In this document: one piece after another, positions 47,076 to 57,479 of the stretch | How positions within the stretch are numbered: position 1 is the stretch's first letter | Layout of the letters: each line of letters starts with the position of its first letter | Assembly: GCF_020911925.1 (NCBI RefSeq) | Contig: NZ_CP087134.1 | Span: 4,154,001 to 4,218,000, forward strand | Origin: Flavobacterium cupriresistens | Lineage (GTDB): Bacteria; Bacteroidota; Bacteroidia; Flavobacteriales; Flavobacteriaceae | Length of the DNA stretch: 64,000 bases | Direction of reading: 5' to 3' | Position numbers and translations under genes: made by a program | The notes under the pieces: generated by a model | What the model saw: the letters and a program-made list of their open reading frames with translations, nothing else | What the model was told of the DNA's origin: nothing | Database searches by the model: none

Positions 47076-47220
47076 ATGATAGTTCCAATTTTTAAATAAA
47101 ATAAAATCAACGGAAAAGTCAGATCGTATTTTGTGATTTTACTATTCCTATTGTATTCTAAATATCGATTGATATAATTACTAAGGTTCGAGTCTTGTTA
47201 GGCCTAGGAAACAGTGAAAA

Positions 47221-47475
47221 TTATAGGATTTCACTATAGGCTTTCCTCTTATAGCAGTAGAGAACCGATTCAGTTAAATTCTGTTTATAATAATCGAGAT
47301 GTGCAAAGTCAAATATGGCATCAAATGCCTCAGATGGATTTCCTGCCACGAACCCAGCCCAAAACCTTGTTTCGAAGGGTACTTTATTCTTTTTCATAGC
47401 GGCGAGATTTAAAATTGAAAAGTGAAGTTCCACTCTTTCAAGAGGATAATCAATTCCATTTAAGCAGGATATCAA
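47221..47475 (-). other. Unidentified small open frame or gene fragment, 84 aa
   Basis: An open frame of 84 codons with a protein-like composition (mixed charged and aromatic residues, e.g. ETRFWAGFVAGNPSEAF). I do not recognise a family. It has no obvious ribosome binding site or partner gene. It could be a remnant of a decayed gene in this otherwise non-coding region, or chance. Confidence 0.22.
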
Positions 47476-47669
47476 TTCTATGCTATCGCGTTCAAAACCC
47501 TTTTAAGATCGAAGGCAAATTGTTTCGGATAGTACATTCTCATTACTTACTAAATCTAAAAATTATATTTCAATTCCATAATTGGCAAGCAATAAAAAGT
47601 AGGTCCAAAAATTAAAGAAATTTCGGAAGAACAAGTAAAACTACCTATACTCATTTGCAGGATAAATTT

Positions 47670-47677
47670 TAGATTTG
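47670..47677 (+). promoter_or_regulatory. Candidate -7 box (TAGATTTG) for the LodA-like operon
   Basis: TAGATTTG matches TAnnTTTG about 110 bases before the ATG at 47788. The nearest TTTG upstream (47654-47657) is closer than the usual -33 spacing, so support is partial. Confidence 0.28.
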
Positions 47678-47787
47678 TCAAGATGTACAACCCATAGTGG
47701 CTAACTATTGAGCTGTTAGGGTTGTCATAGTACCCCCTAATATATGCGATTTACCTACTTAGCGTAACAAACAAACAATTACTAAAT

Positions 47788-50700
47788 ATGGACAACAAAA
47801 AACGAATCGTTGAAAAACCTACTGCAAACAACGTAAAATGTTGGGACAGCAGTGGTAGTACTGAAATAGTAACACAGCGTCTTAAAGAGATGTTTGTAGA
47901 AATGGGTCAAAAAACCCGAATTGAAAAAGGGCAAAATCCAGCGGAACGTGCTGTTTTCAGAAAACAACATGGTATCACTTATGGGCAGTTCGTGATCAAT
48001 GAGGATATCCCTGAAGAATTCAAAATAGGCATTTTTACCGGCTCTCGTTATGACTGTGCTGTTCGTTTCTCCAGTGATACAGGCACTACTTCACCTGACT
48101 TACACACCACTATTGGAGTGGGCTTGAAGTTGTTTGGAGTGGAAGGACCAAAACTTTTTGGAGAAGGCCCTACTGCCGATTTCATTTTTCAGAATATCGA
48201 TCGCTTTTTTGCTAGTGATGCGCAGCAAATGTGTGCGTTTACAACCGCTGGTGCTATTGATAGGGATTACGATACTTATATCAACAAGCATCCTGAATTG
48301 GCCAGTATTTTGCAAGCTATGCAAAAAGAAGAGGCTAGTGTTTTAAGTGCCGGTTACTGGGCTATTTTGCCTTTTCAACTAGGGGAAAATCAAATTGTTA
48401 AATATCGTTTGGTTCCGGATGACACCTATAAAGGCGCACCCTTTGATGATGATAATTATTTACGATTGGATTTAGAAAAACGTTTACGCAATGGAGATGC
48501 TACTTTTAGATTTGAAATCCAATTGCGTACCAACGAAGCAACCATGCCTCTTAATGATGCACAGGTAGTTTGGAGTACTGAGGAAAGTCCGTACATCTGT
48601 ATTGCTAAGTTACATTTACCCCAACAAGATGTAACAGCAATTGGTCAGTCTGAATTTGGAAGTAATCTTTCATTCAATATTTGGAGAACTTTAGAGGCTC
48701 ATAAACCATTGGGCAGTATTGCAGACGCTCGAAAAACTGTTTATGCTGCTAGTGCTGAAGCCAGGCATCAAGCCAATGGACAACAACTACAAGAGCCCAA
48801 TATTATAAATCCACATTTTAGAGGCAATACAGACGAGGATAGTACTTGTATTGTTAGAGCTGGTATCTATCCTCCTATTGGTGTGATGCGCGTGGGAAAT
48901 AGTGAAGAGGAGTATTTCATAGGGCCTTTAGTAGACGAACCGGAAGCAAAAGAGGATGTGTATGCTTATCGTGATAAAACAGGAGCGATAAAACGTCAGG
49001 CTGCTCAGTTCCGAATTTATGGCTTCAATGCGGCTGGAAAAGCTATCAAAGAATTGACGATGGATAATGCTAAAATTACTTGGCATTCGCATTTGGCCAA
49101 TCAAAAATCATCTTGGTATCAATTCCAAATTGCCTTAGACATTCCAGATGCCTCCGATCCCAATGTTCCACCTTCTTTACTAAGAAATATTGATGTAAAA
49201 GACCGTCGTCAGTTATTGATTGATTGTGGTAGTGAAAGTATTTCAAAACCTAATATTACTGAAGGGAAAGAATTCACCGGAAAATTCATGGGAAAATCGG
49301 TTTATTTAGGAGAAATGCACACAGATGAAAAAGGGCGCCTAGTGATGCTGGGCGGTCATGGTAAATCGAAAAACATTAATGGTGATCGAGCTATTACCTT
49401 TGCCAATAATGAAGGTTGGTATGATGATATGTCAGATGGTCCTGTTACAGCCACAGTAGAATACGAAGGAGTAGATCTTGCTGTAGATCCTGCTTGGGTG
49501 ATTTGCGCTCCACCTGATTATGCTCCTATGCAAAAATCGGTTCGTACTATGTGGGATTTAATGCGCAGTGTTGCTGTAGAATCGGAAATGTTAGTAAGGC
49601 CTGCAAGACCTTCTTTCTCTAAAGACATCTTACCTATTTTTGAAAGAATGACCAATTTACAATGGGTAAATGCAGGATTTGCAGCTGCCTTTGGATGGGG
49701 AGGCCAATTTAATTATACCAGTGCAGCATGGGTAAAAAAACTAAATGACCCTACTTCTGCCAACTTAGAAATGCGTCGTACTATTTCCAATAATTTCCGT
49801 AGGTTTGATCAATCCGGTGCGCAAGCTCCACAGCTATGGCCTTGGTTATATGGTGATGCAGTTGCCATTCCTACACAAGGTTCTGTACGTCAACATTCAA
49901 CCTTATCGCATTTGCAATTGGAGTTTTTAGATCAATGGGTTGAAGGTGATTTTGATGCTGATTTTGTAGATACAACAGGCTGTCCTTATATTCCACCTGT
50001 TAAAAAAATTGATGATTATCCTATTGCTGAACAACCCGATATGTTAACTAAAGCAGCTATGGATTTCTGTTTGGCAGATGCTTTTCATCCGGGTTGTGAA
50101 ATGACTTGGCCTATGCGAACTTCTGGTATGTATATGGCTCCTTTCCGATTGAAACACGCTCCTAAAACACCAAAAACCGATTATCATTATTATGGTTCTA
50201 CTATGAATAGTGATGTGTTGACTTTACCTGCTGGTCCATTATTAGGTGGTCAAGTACCTGGAGGTGTAACGAGATGGATGGCTATTCCCTGGCAAACTGA
50301 TACGGCAAGTTGCAGAGATGGTTATACTACTGCATACGATCCTTATCTACCAACATTTTGGCCTGCCAGAGTTCCTAATAATATTTTGAGTGAAGAACGC
50401 TACAAAGAAACTTTAGATACACACTTAGCAGAAGAAACCCGTAGAGAGGCTTTTGCATATCGTTATTTTTGGTTAGATGATTTGCCATTAGATGGTGAAG
50501 ATCCAACACAAACCAATCAGATTAATGCTATGGTGAAATATTTTGACAAGTTGGCGATTGTGCAACCGCGTCCGGGTGTACCTGATAACGCTAATTTTCC
50601 ACCGGAAATGCAAATTGGTGTAGTTCCAAATGAGGAACAAAACCAACTGTTGTTGCAAGAGACAGAAGTCCGATTGAGAAAAATCTTAAATGACAACAAA

Positions 50701-51000
50701 CACTTGGATAAGAAAGAAGAATCTTTATTGCATATTACTTTAGAGCATTTGTCTAACGAAGGTTTGTTTACTGAACAAATTGTAATTGAAAGCACGCGCG
50801 AGCAACTGGTACAATTGATTCAAGATGAATTGGTTCAGGATGAAGCTTTAACAAGTGAAGTTCAAAAACTAGTTGATTTATTAGCTTCTAAAGCTCATAA
50901 ATTAACCAAAACAAGAACCGTTCCTCATTCCAGACAACCTCGAAAAGAGGTGGGTGTACCTGAACAATCAGTTCGTTTCCAACGTTTTATTCCAAAATAA
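47788..51000 (+). CDS. Catalase-like domain fused to LodA-like quinoprotein oxidase, 1070 aa
   Basis: Residues 1-340 are a small (SrpA-type) catalase-like domain: likely distal His61 (RKQHGITYGQF), the RFSSDTG strand, and a proximal RKTVY motif with Tyr319. Residues from about 360 to 940 match the LodA/GoxA family of cysteine tryptophylquinone oxidases: IYPPIGVMRVGNS opening and GPLVDEPE, then Cys770 in FHPGCEMTWP and Trp835 in AIPWQTDTASC. The 65-residue gap between these two equals that between the cofactor Cys516 and Trp581 of LodA. LodA-type enzymes deaminate amino acids such as lysine and release H2O2 and ammonia; a fused catalase could destroy that peroxide. Residues 940-1070 are a charged helical tail. 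LodA family members are about 700 aa, so the extra length is the fusion. The next gene is its likely maturation flavoprotein. Substrate unknown. Confidence 0.85.
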   Translation: MDNKKRIVEKPTANNVKCWDSSGSTEIVTQRLKEMFVEMGQKTRIEKGQNPAERAVFRKQHGITYGQFVINEDIPEEFKIGIFTGSRYDCAVRFSSDTGTTSPDLHTTIGVGLKLFGVEGPKLFGEGPTADFIFQNIDRFFASDAQQMCAFTTAGAIDRDYDTYINKHPELASILQAMQKEEASVLSAGYWAILPFQLGENQIVKYRLVPDDTYKGAPFDDDNYLRLDLEKRLRNGDATFRFEIQLRTNEATMPLNDAQVVWSTEESPYICIAKLHLPQQDVTAIGQSEFGSNLSFNIWRTLEAHKPLGSIADARKTVYAASAEARHQANGQQLQEPNIINPHFRGNTDEDSTCIVRAGIYPPIGVMRVGNSEEEYFIGPLVDEPEAKEDVYAYRDKTGAIKRQAAQFRIYGFNAAGKAIKELTMDNAKITWHSHLANQKSSWYQFQIALDIPDASDPNVPPSLLRNIDVKDRRQLLIDCGSESISKPNITEGKEFTGKFMGKSVYLGEMHTDEKGRLVMLGGHGKSKNINGDRAITFANNEGWYDDMSDGPVTATVEYEGVDLAVDPAWVICAPPDYAPMQKSVRTMWDLMRSVAVESEMLVRPARPSFSKDILPIFERMTNLQWVNAGFAAAFGWGGQFNYTSAAWVKKLNDPTSANLEMRRTISNNFRRFDQSGAQAPQLWPWLYGDAVAIPTQGSVRQHSTLSHLQLEFLDQWVEGDFDADFVDTTGCPYIPPVKKIDDYPIAEQPDMLTKAAMDFCLADAFHPGCEMTWPMRTSGMYMAPFRLKHAPKTPKTDYHYYGSTMNSDVLTLPAGPLLGGQVPGGVTRWMAIPWQTDTASCRDGYTTAYDPYLPTFWPARVPNNILSEERYKETLDTHLAEETRREAFAYRYFWLDDLPLDGEDPTQTNQINAMVKYFDKLAIVQPRPGVPDNANFPPEMQIGVVPNEEQNQLLLQETEVRLRKILNDNKHLDKKEESLLHITLEHLSNEGLFTEQIVIESTREQLVQLIQDELVQDEALTSEVQKLVDLLASKAHKLTKTRTVPHSRQPRKEVGVPEQSVRFQRFIPK

Positions 51001-51008
51001 CACTAGGT

Positions 51009-52103
51009 TTGGCGACAGAAAAAACAGATATATTAATTATAGGTGGTGGCATTGCAGGTTGCATTGCCGCCATTTCTTTAATAGATACTTATCAGGTAAC
51101 ATTAGTTGATAAGCTTCATGAACCTACTGAACGGATTGGAGAATCCTTAGCTCCTGCTTCGCAACGCATTTTAAAACAATTGAATTTATTGGAGGGTTTG
51201 GAAAACCAAGTAGACACTTTGTATCAAAAAAACGTAGGCATGCAGTCCTATTGGGGAAGTAATCAAGTATATCTTCTGGATGATTTAAGAAATCCTGATG
51301 GTTTTGTTAAAAATTTGGATCGACAAGCTTTTGAATCCTATTTAAGAAAAGTTGCAGAAGCTCGTGGAGTTCATTGCTTGTGGGGTTCCAAACTGCATAG
51401 TAGTTCTTATGAAGATTCTCATTGGCAAGTGCAACTAAGAGCTGGTGATACCTCTTTATCAACTTCTACAATTTCAGCCTCTTTTGTTATTGATGCCAGT
51501 GGGCGTCAATCACATTTTGCAAAGAGCTTGGGCATTAAACGACAAGTGGAAGATAAATTGGTTGCTTGTTGGGTTACTTTACCTAATAGCAGAACAAATA
51601 CCATGAGTACCATTTCAGCTAGTGAAAACGGATGGTGGTATAGTGCTGTTGTTCCTAATGACAAACGGGTGGTGGCTTTTCATACCGATGCTGATTTAGT
51701 GGTTAAAAACGAACTTAAAACTACTACCTCATTTTTGGAATTGGCAAAAGAAAATCCTGTTATTTTATCTTTACTAAACGAACATGAAAATGCTATTGTT
51801 TTTAAAGGTACAGTTGCCGCTAATTCTACTAAATTAGAACAAGTAGCAGGGCAACAATGGGTAGCTTTAGGTGATGCAGCATTAAGTTTTGACCCCTTAT
51901 CTTCGCAAGGCATGTACAATGCAATGGCCAGTGCCATGCAATTGCAAAATTTAGTATTAAAGTATGGATTTACTGAAACACTACAAAAAATACATACCGA
52001 ACAAACGGAGCGTATTTGGCACCATTACCTAAACCACAAAAGTATTTTTTACCAAGCGGAAACCAGGTGGAAAACAGCTGCTTTTTGGGAGAGACGATTG
52101 TAA
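51009..52103 (+). CDS. lodB: LodB-like FAD-dependent oxidoreductase, 364 aa
   Basis: The N-terminus has the FAD-binding GGGIAGCIAA motif about 13 residues in, which fixes the TTG start at 51009, since no suitable ATG precedes it. GDAALSFDPLSSQG near the C-terminal third is the second FAD motif of the tryptophan-halogenase/LodB group. Only 8 bases separate it from the LodA-like stop, so the two are an operon. In known pairs LodB is a cytoplasmic flavoprotein needed to build the cysteine tryptophylquinone of LodA; the pairing here makes that role the best reading. The symbol reflects family and context. Confidence 0.8.
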   Translation: MATEKTDILIIGGGIAGCIAAISLIDTYQVTLVDKLHEPTERIGESLAPASQRILKQLNLLEGLENQVDTLYQKNVGMQSYWGSNQVYLLDDLRNPDGFVKNLDRQAFESYLRKVAEARGVHCLWGSKLHSSSYEDSHWQVQLRAGDTSLSTSTISASFVIDASGRQSHFAKSLGIKRQVEDKLVACWVTLPNSRTNTMSTISASENGWWYSAVVPNDKRVVAFHTDADLVVKNELKTTTSFLELAKENPVILSLLNEHENAIVFKGTVAANSTKLEQVAGQQWVALGDAALSFDPLSSQGMYNAMASAMQLQNLVLKYGFTETLQKIHTEQTERIWHHYLNHKSIFYQAETRWKTAAFWERRL

Positions 52104-52239
52104 TGGTTACCGTTAGAATGAGGTTTATATTAATGCAAACTGCAGTTTTATAAAAAGTACGACCTGGATCAAGTGAGTAAAGAATTCTAAAAGCGTAAAA
52201 TTATTAGGTCCGTTGTTATTTTTGTTAAGGTTTTGTCTC

Positions 52240-52532
52240 GTTCTTCGAAGAGTTCTTGTGAAAAAGGCGAAGATCTCTAACTTTGTGCATTTTTTTTATC
52301 TGTTATAAAAACGTTAGGTCCTCAAAAGTCTCTTGCAATTTACGGTTATGTCCCAGATAATAAAACATAAGACGTTATGTTAGTAGGTTCAAAATCATTT
52401 TTTTTTGATATAACATTTACAAAATTTGCTTACAGTCGGAGACTTTTAGAGGTTTAAGGTTTTTAAAACTTTTTTTAAAAGCACAAAGTCAGAGACGTTT
52501 CCTCGCTTTTCACAAGAACTCTTCGCAGAACG
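52240..52532. repeat. Large imperfect inverted repeat
   Basis: The left arm (from 52240, CGTTCTTCGAAGAGTTCTTG) is matched by the reverse complement of the right arm ending at 52532 (CGTTCTGCGAAGAGTTCTTG). Arms of about 50 bases continue through AACTTTGTGC / GACTTTGTGC, with a second matching block CCTCAAAAGTCTC / CCTCTAAAAGTCTC. The whole could fold into a long hairpin after the LodB-like gene. Confidence 0.7.
52246..52377 (+). repeat. ~130-bp dispersed repeat, copy 1 (left of membrane protein)
   Basis: Starts CGAAGAGTTCT and ends ATAAAACATAAGACGTTA. It shares by eye about 80% of bases with 54198-54331, including the identical block ATCTGTTATAAAAACGTTAG. The two copies bracket the membrane protein gene in the same orientation. 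Confidence 0.75.
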
Positions 52533-52820
52533 TTTTTTTTATATACTAGATTTTGAATCAACTCTTTTTTAAACTTTTTTATAAATACTTAATTTACCGT
52601 TTCCCTAATGTCTCTACCTGCGCCCCACTTTGGAAAAATGTTGTTTAATTTAAAATTATACTGTCTAAATAATTAGTATAATTTATCTTAACAATATTTA
52701 TAAATTAGTAAAGATATTTTCTATATTCGCCAGAAATAAATACTAACTTATTGTATGAAGCTGATTAAATTTGGTTCTCTTGAAGCAATTGTATAGCTCC
52801 AATAAATAAGTTACAAGAAA

Positions 52821-54149
52821 GTGCCTAACCAGATTCATATGACCTTAACTACCTTTATTGTACTTCTTTCCTTCACAGTCTGTTTTATCGAAGTTTATTC
52901 AGAATTTCATATTCGAAACTATGGCACATTTCTCGAACGATTAGTTTACCTATTTAGCATTAAAACACTTTTTACATTACTAAAATTAGGATGCTTCATA
53001 TCGTTCGTATATATTCTATTTGACTTCAAATTCGTTAATAATGTTGCTGTACACGCTGAAAACTCTATTGTCAAAATCGCGTGGCCATACTGGTTTTATT
53101 ATCTAATTGGCCCTTTCGCTTTTGCGTTCTTTACAATTTCGTCCAATTCAAAAGAATTATATCGTCAACTTCGAGGGTTTAACATTGACAATGAAAGAAT
53201 TGATAACTTTTTCGCCAGTATAAAGTACTTAACAATCCGATTAATTTCTTTTGTTCTTAGTTTCTTAATTTTCAAATATGTTTTTGAGCTTATGCTAATG
53301 TTGCATGAATATTATATTGAAAAAGGTCTTTACATTTTCGATTGGCTAGTTTTTGACTTAACAGACGTTGATAATTATAACAAAGGCGTTTACTTTTCGC
53401 TAGCTCTAACTATAACTATTTTCTTATTATTCAATAATGCATTTATAAAAAACAATAGCGATACTTGGAGATTTAGAGAGATAAATTTTGCATATCTAAA
53501 ATACTTGTTTATATCCCTAATTTTAGCATTGGGACTGTTTTTTGGTTTTTTTTCAATCTTTAATGGTTTCCACAATCTTATTAACAATGGAGTGTCAGAA
53601 TGGATTACAAAAGAAAATGTTTTAGGCATTCTACCTATTAGACTATCCTCAGTTTTGATAGTATATTATCTCTTAACTTATATATATGCAGAGGTACTAC
53701 ATAAAAAACTAGGTAGTTTTCTACTTCTTGCTATTCTTCCAATTCGGCATATTTCTAATAATTATACAAGTATAAATTTTTCCAAAAGCGAAACATTATT
53801 TTTTGCGCAAATTGGATTTTACATCTTAAATATTGCGTTAGCTGAATTCTTCATCATAATCGGATTTAAAAGCGTCTACTTAAGTATTTTAAACTTTACA
53901 ATACTATTCATTTTAGATGATTTTAAAATTATCAACGATTATTCAAATGGCATGCAACGTGTAATGCCATGGCACTTTCTAAGAATTTGTCTATTTAATG
54001 TAATCATGTTGATGGTTGCGATAACATTACTCGCCTCACGCGAATATTATTATATCCTTGTGCTTTATATTATACTATTTCTTATTTTGTTTCGATATTA
54101 TATAAAAAATGCTGGTTCAATTTCAATTAGAAGTAGTACCTTCTGGTAA
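52821..54149 (+). CDS. Multi-spanning membrane protein of unknown function, 442 aa
   Basis: About nine or ten hydrophobic segments run along the whole protein, with short charged loops and no large soluble domain, so it is an integral membrane protein. I do not recognise a family and see no transporter or enzyme motif. The frame opens at GTG 52821; ATG at 52839 (residue 7) is a good alternative start. It stands alone, flanked by the two direct repeat copies, which suggests that it may have moved as a unit. Base composition is as AT-rich as its surroundings. Confidence 0.72.
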   Translation: MPNQIHMTLTTFIVLLSFTVCFIEVYSEFHIRNYGTFLERLVYLFSIKTLFTLLKLGCFISFVYILFDFKFVNNVAVHAENSIVKIAWPYWFYYLIGPFAFAFFTISSNSKELYRQLRGFNIDNERIDNFFASIKYLTIRLISFVLSFLIFKYVFELMLMLHEYYIEKGLYIFDWLVFDLTDVDNYNKGVYFSLALTITIFLLFNNAFIKNNSDTWRFREINFAYLKYLFISLILALGLFFGFFSIFNGFHNLINNGVSEWITKENVLGILPIRLSSVLIVYYLLTYIYAEVLHKKLGSFLLLAILPIRHISNNYTSINFSKSETLFFAQIGFYILNIALAEFFIIIGFKSVYLSILNFTILFILDDFKIINDYSNGMQRVMPWHFLRICLFNVIMLMVAITLLASREYYYILVLYIILFLILFRYYIKNAGSISIRSSTFW

Positions 54150-54197
54150 CAACGGTTTCGATAAATGGCGTGCAATGTGATAAATTCCCACGCTCCC

Positions 54198-54331
54198 TGA
54201 AGAGTTCTAATAAAAAGCTAGCAAATGTCTCTGACTTTGCGCAATTTTTTTATCTGTTATAAAAACGTTAGGCTCTCAAAAGTCTCCTGACTATTACGAT
54301 TATGTTCTAAATAATAAAACATAAGACGTTA
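54198..54331 (+). repeat. ~130-bp dispersed repeat, copy 2 (right of membrane protein)
   Basis: Starts TGAAGAGTTCT and ends AAAACATAAGACGTTA, collinear with copy 1 and shortly after the membrane protein stop. Both copies contain GTTAGGY, but a full integron attC structure is not evident. Confidence 0.75.
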
Positions 54332-54430
54332 ATAACAACAATTAGAATGGATACTAATTAATGGCTATGTAAAAGTAGTATCAAAATGATAAAACCTTAT
54401 CATTTTGATACACCAAGGCTTAAATACGCT

Positions 54431-54577
54431 CTATACAATTTGAGTTAGTAGTAAAACAGCAATAAAAAAAATGATACTAAACACCATTACATTTATAACC
54501 TTTTCTTTGCGCTGCATCGACTTATTGGACATATAATCCTTTGTAATTTCCCTGCTTCTTGTTTTATTTTTTTTCAT
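54431..54577 (-). CDS. Possible small single-pass membrane protein, 48 aa
   Basis: From ATG 54577 the frame gives a basic, charged N-terminal half (MKKNKTRSREITKDY) and one strong hydrophobic segment at the C-terminus (VFSIIFFIAVLLLTQIV). This is the look of a real tail-anchored small protein. No homolog known to me and no clear ribosome binding site. Confidence 0.35.
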   Translation of the reverse strand: MKKNKTRSREITKDYMSNKSMQRKEKVINVMVFSIIFFIAVLLLTQIV

Positions 54578-54878
54578 ATCGTGTGAGTGTGTGTTTGATT
54601 GCGTCAGAAAAAACACAAAGCCTATGCCAAAAAAAAAAATATGCTTTATTTGGAGATCCTACCTAAAATGGAAAGGAATATTTTGCGCAAAGCCACCAAT
54701 ATTCTCTTAGGTAAGGCACGGCTTAAATTTAAATTTATAAAACTGCAAAGGAGGACATAATTTGTTCTGAATTGTACCTTATTTCTACCTCGATAGCAGC
54801 AAGCACTAGATTGTTATTTTCTGCATCGGAGCGCTGTCTTGTTCTGTAACAACAAGCAATACCAGTATCTTTAATATC

Positions 54879-55010
54879 GCTTAAACCCAATGTCATTAAG
54901 TTAAGAATTGTTAAAGAAAGTCTCACGCAGATTTTAGCGGAATCAAATAGAAAAACCCGCAGAATCTGCGTGAAAAATTTTCTTAGCTTAATGACATTGG
55001 GCTTAAACCA
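54879..55010. repeat. ~130-bp palindromic element
   Basis: Outer arms CCCAATGTCATTAAG (left) and its complement on the right, and inner arms CACGCAGATT / AATCTGCGTG, form a two-part stem with a short central loop. Similar CGCAGATT / AATCTGCG hairpins recur between genes in flavobacteria, so it may be a dispersed non-autonomous repeat. Confidence 0.7.
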
Positions 55011-55139
55011 ACTGACCAAGCATTAACAAATCACCACTCATTTTCCATTCAGACCGAGGTATACAATACACTTGTGGGTAATTAGTTACTATATTAAGTA
55101 CTTGAAAGTTAATTACCACTAAACTTCTATATTCGTTGC

Positions 55140-56996
<1,857 letters not shown>

Positions 56997-57020
56997 TAAT
57001 TGATATATCAATTATATTTG
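56997..57020 (+). promoter_or_regulatory. 18-bp palindrome overlapping a -7 box, probable MarR operator and promoter
   Basis: TAATTGATATATCAATTA (56997-57014) is a perfect palindrome. TATATTTG (57013-57020) fits TAnnTTTG and overlaps its right end, 17 bases before the MarR ATG. AT-rich palindromes of this size are typical MarR sites, so autorepression is the likely reading. Confidence 0.6.
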
Positions 57021-57037
57021 TATCAAATAAAATAAAG

Positions 57038-57478
57038 ATGAAAAACAATACCCCAACAGGAACAGTACTTTATTCGCTGGAACAAGCCATAAAAGAATAC
57101 AGAAAAATTTCGCAAAAAAACATCAGCAAAATTGTAACCGATATAACTGTTGATCAATGTTTAGTGCTAATAATCCTCAATAAAAACTCTGATTATTCTC
57201 AAAAAGAAATCGCTAATCTTATTTTTAAAGACAATGCTTCCATTACAAGAATAATTGAATTAATGGTGAAAAAACACTATCTAAAAAGGGAAATAAATGA
57301 ATTTGACAGAAGGAAATTTAATCTCAAAATAACTGAAAAAGGACAAAATACCATAGAGCTATTATCACCTGTAATAACAAATAATAGAGAAACTGCTCTA
57401 AATGGATTAACTACTAATGAAATTGAATTCCTTGACAAAATCCTCAATAAAATAATCTCCAATTGTAAAACCAGCTAA
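57038..57478 (+). CDS. MarR family transcriptional regulator, 146 aa
   Basis: Length and layout fit MarR: an N-terminal dimer helix, then a winged helix-turn-helix with YSQKEIANLIF and NASITRIIELMVKK, and the wing motif NEFDRRKFNLKIT, close to the family's DRR signature. It is followed after a single base by the S41 peptidase gene, and preceded by a perfect palindrome over its own promoter. It likely represses itself and the peptidase, with a small ligand releasing it. The ligand is unknown. Confidence 0.88.
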   Translation: MKNNTPTGTVLYSLEQAIKEYRKISQKNISKIVTDITVDQCLVLIILNKNSDYSQKEIANLIFKDNASITRIIELMVKKHYLKREINEFDRRKFNLKITEKGQNTIELLSPVITNNRETALNGLTTNEIEFLDKILNKIISNCKTS

Positions 57479-57479
57479 A

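Larger units (their letters stand above)
46420..47787. other. Divergent intergenic region between the PKS run and the LodA-like operon
   Basis: About 1.37 kb with no convincing conserved gene. It should hold the promoter of the minus-strand PKS run and that of the plus-strand oxidase pair. I see one candidate -7 box on each side, a perfect 17-bp direct repeat and one possible gene fragment, each listed separately. Short open frames such as 46641-46865 on the minus strand have no recognisable features. Confidence 0.6.
52104..52820. other. Non-coding stretch with repeats, upstream of the membrane protein
   Basis: About 700 bases without a gene. It holds the large inverted repeat and one copy of the ~130-bp direct repeat listed separately. 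The last 250 bases before the membrane protein are AT-rich and show nothing I can name. Confidence 0.6.
54150..55139. other. Repeat-rich stretch, largely non-coding
   Basis: About 990 bases holding repeat copy 2, a possible small membrane protein gene on the minus strand and a large hairpin. An open frame at 54735-55019 overlaps the hairpin and is probably not a gene. Confidence 0.55.

Noticed and set aside
52313..54273. Integron cassette with GTTAGGT and GTTAGGC core sites
   Set aside because: Matching RYYYAAC partner sites and a proper attC fold were not found in the right places, and the gene starts about 500 bases after the first core-like site.
54735..55019. 94-aa minus-strand open frame
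   Set aside because: Its first half is the translation of the hairpin at 54879-55010; the remainder has no family look.
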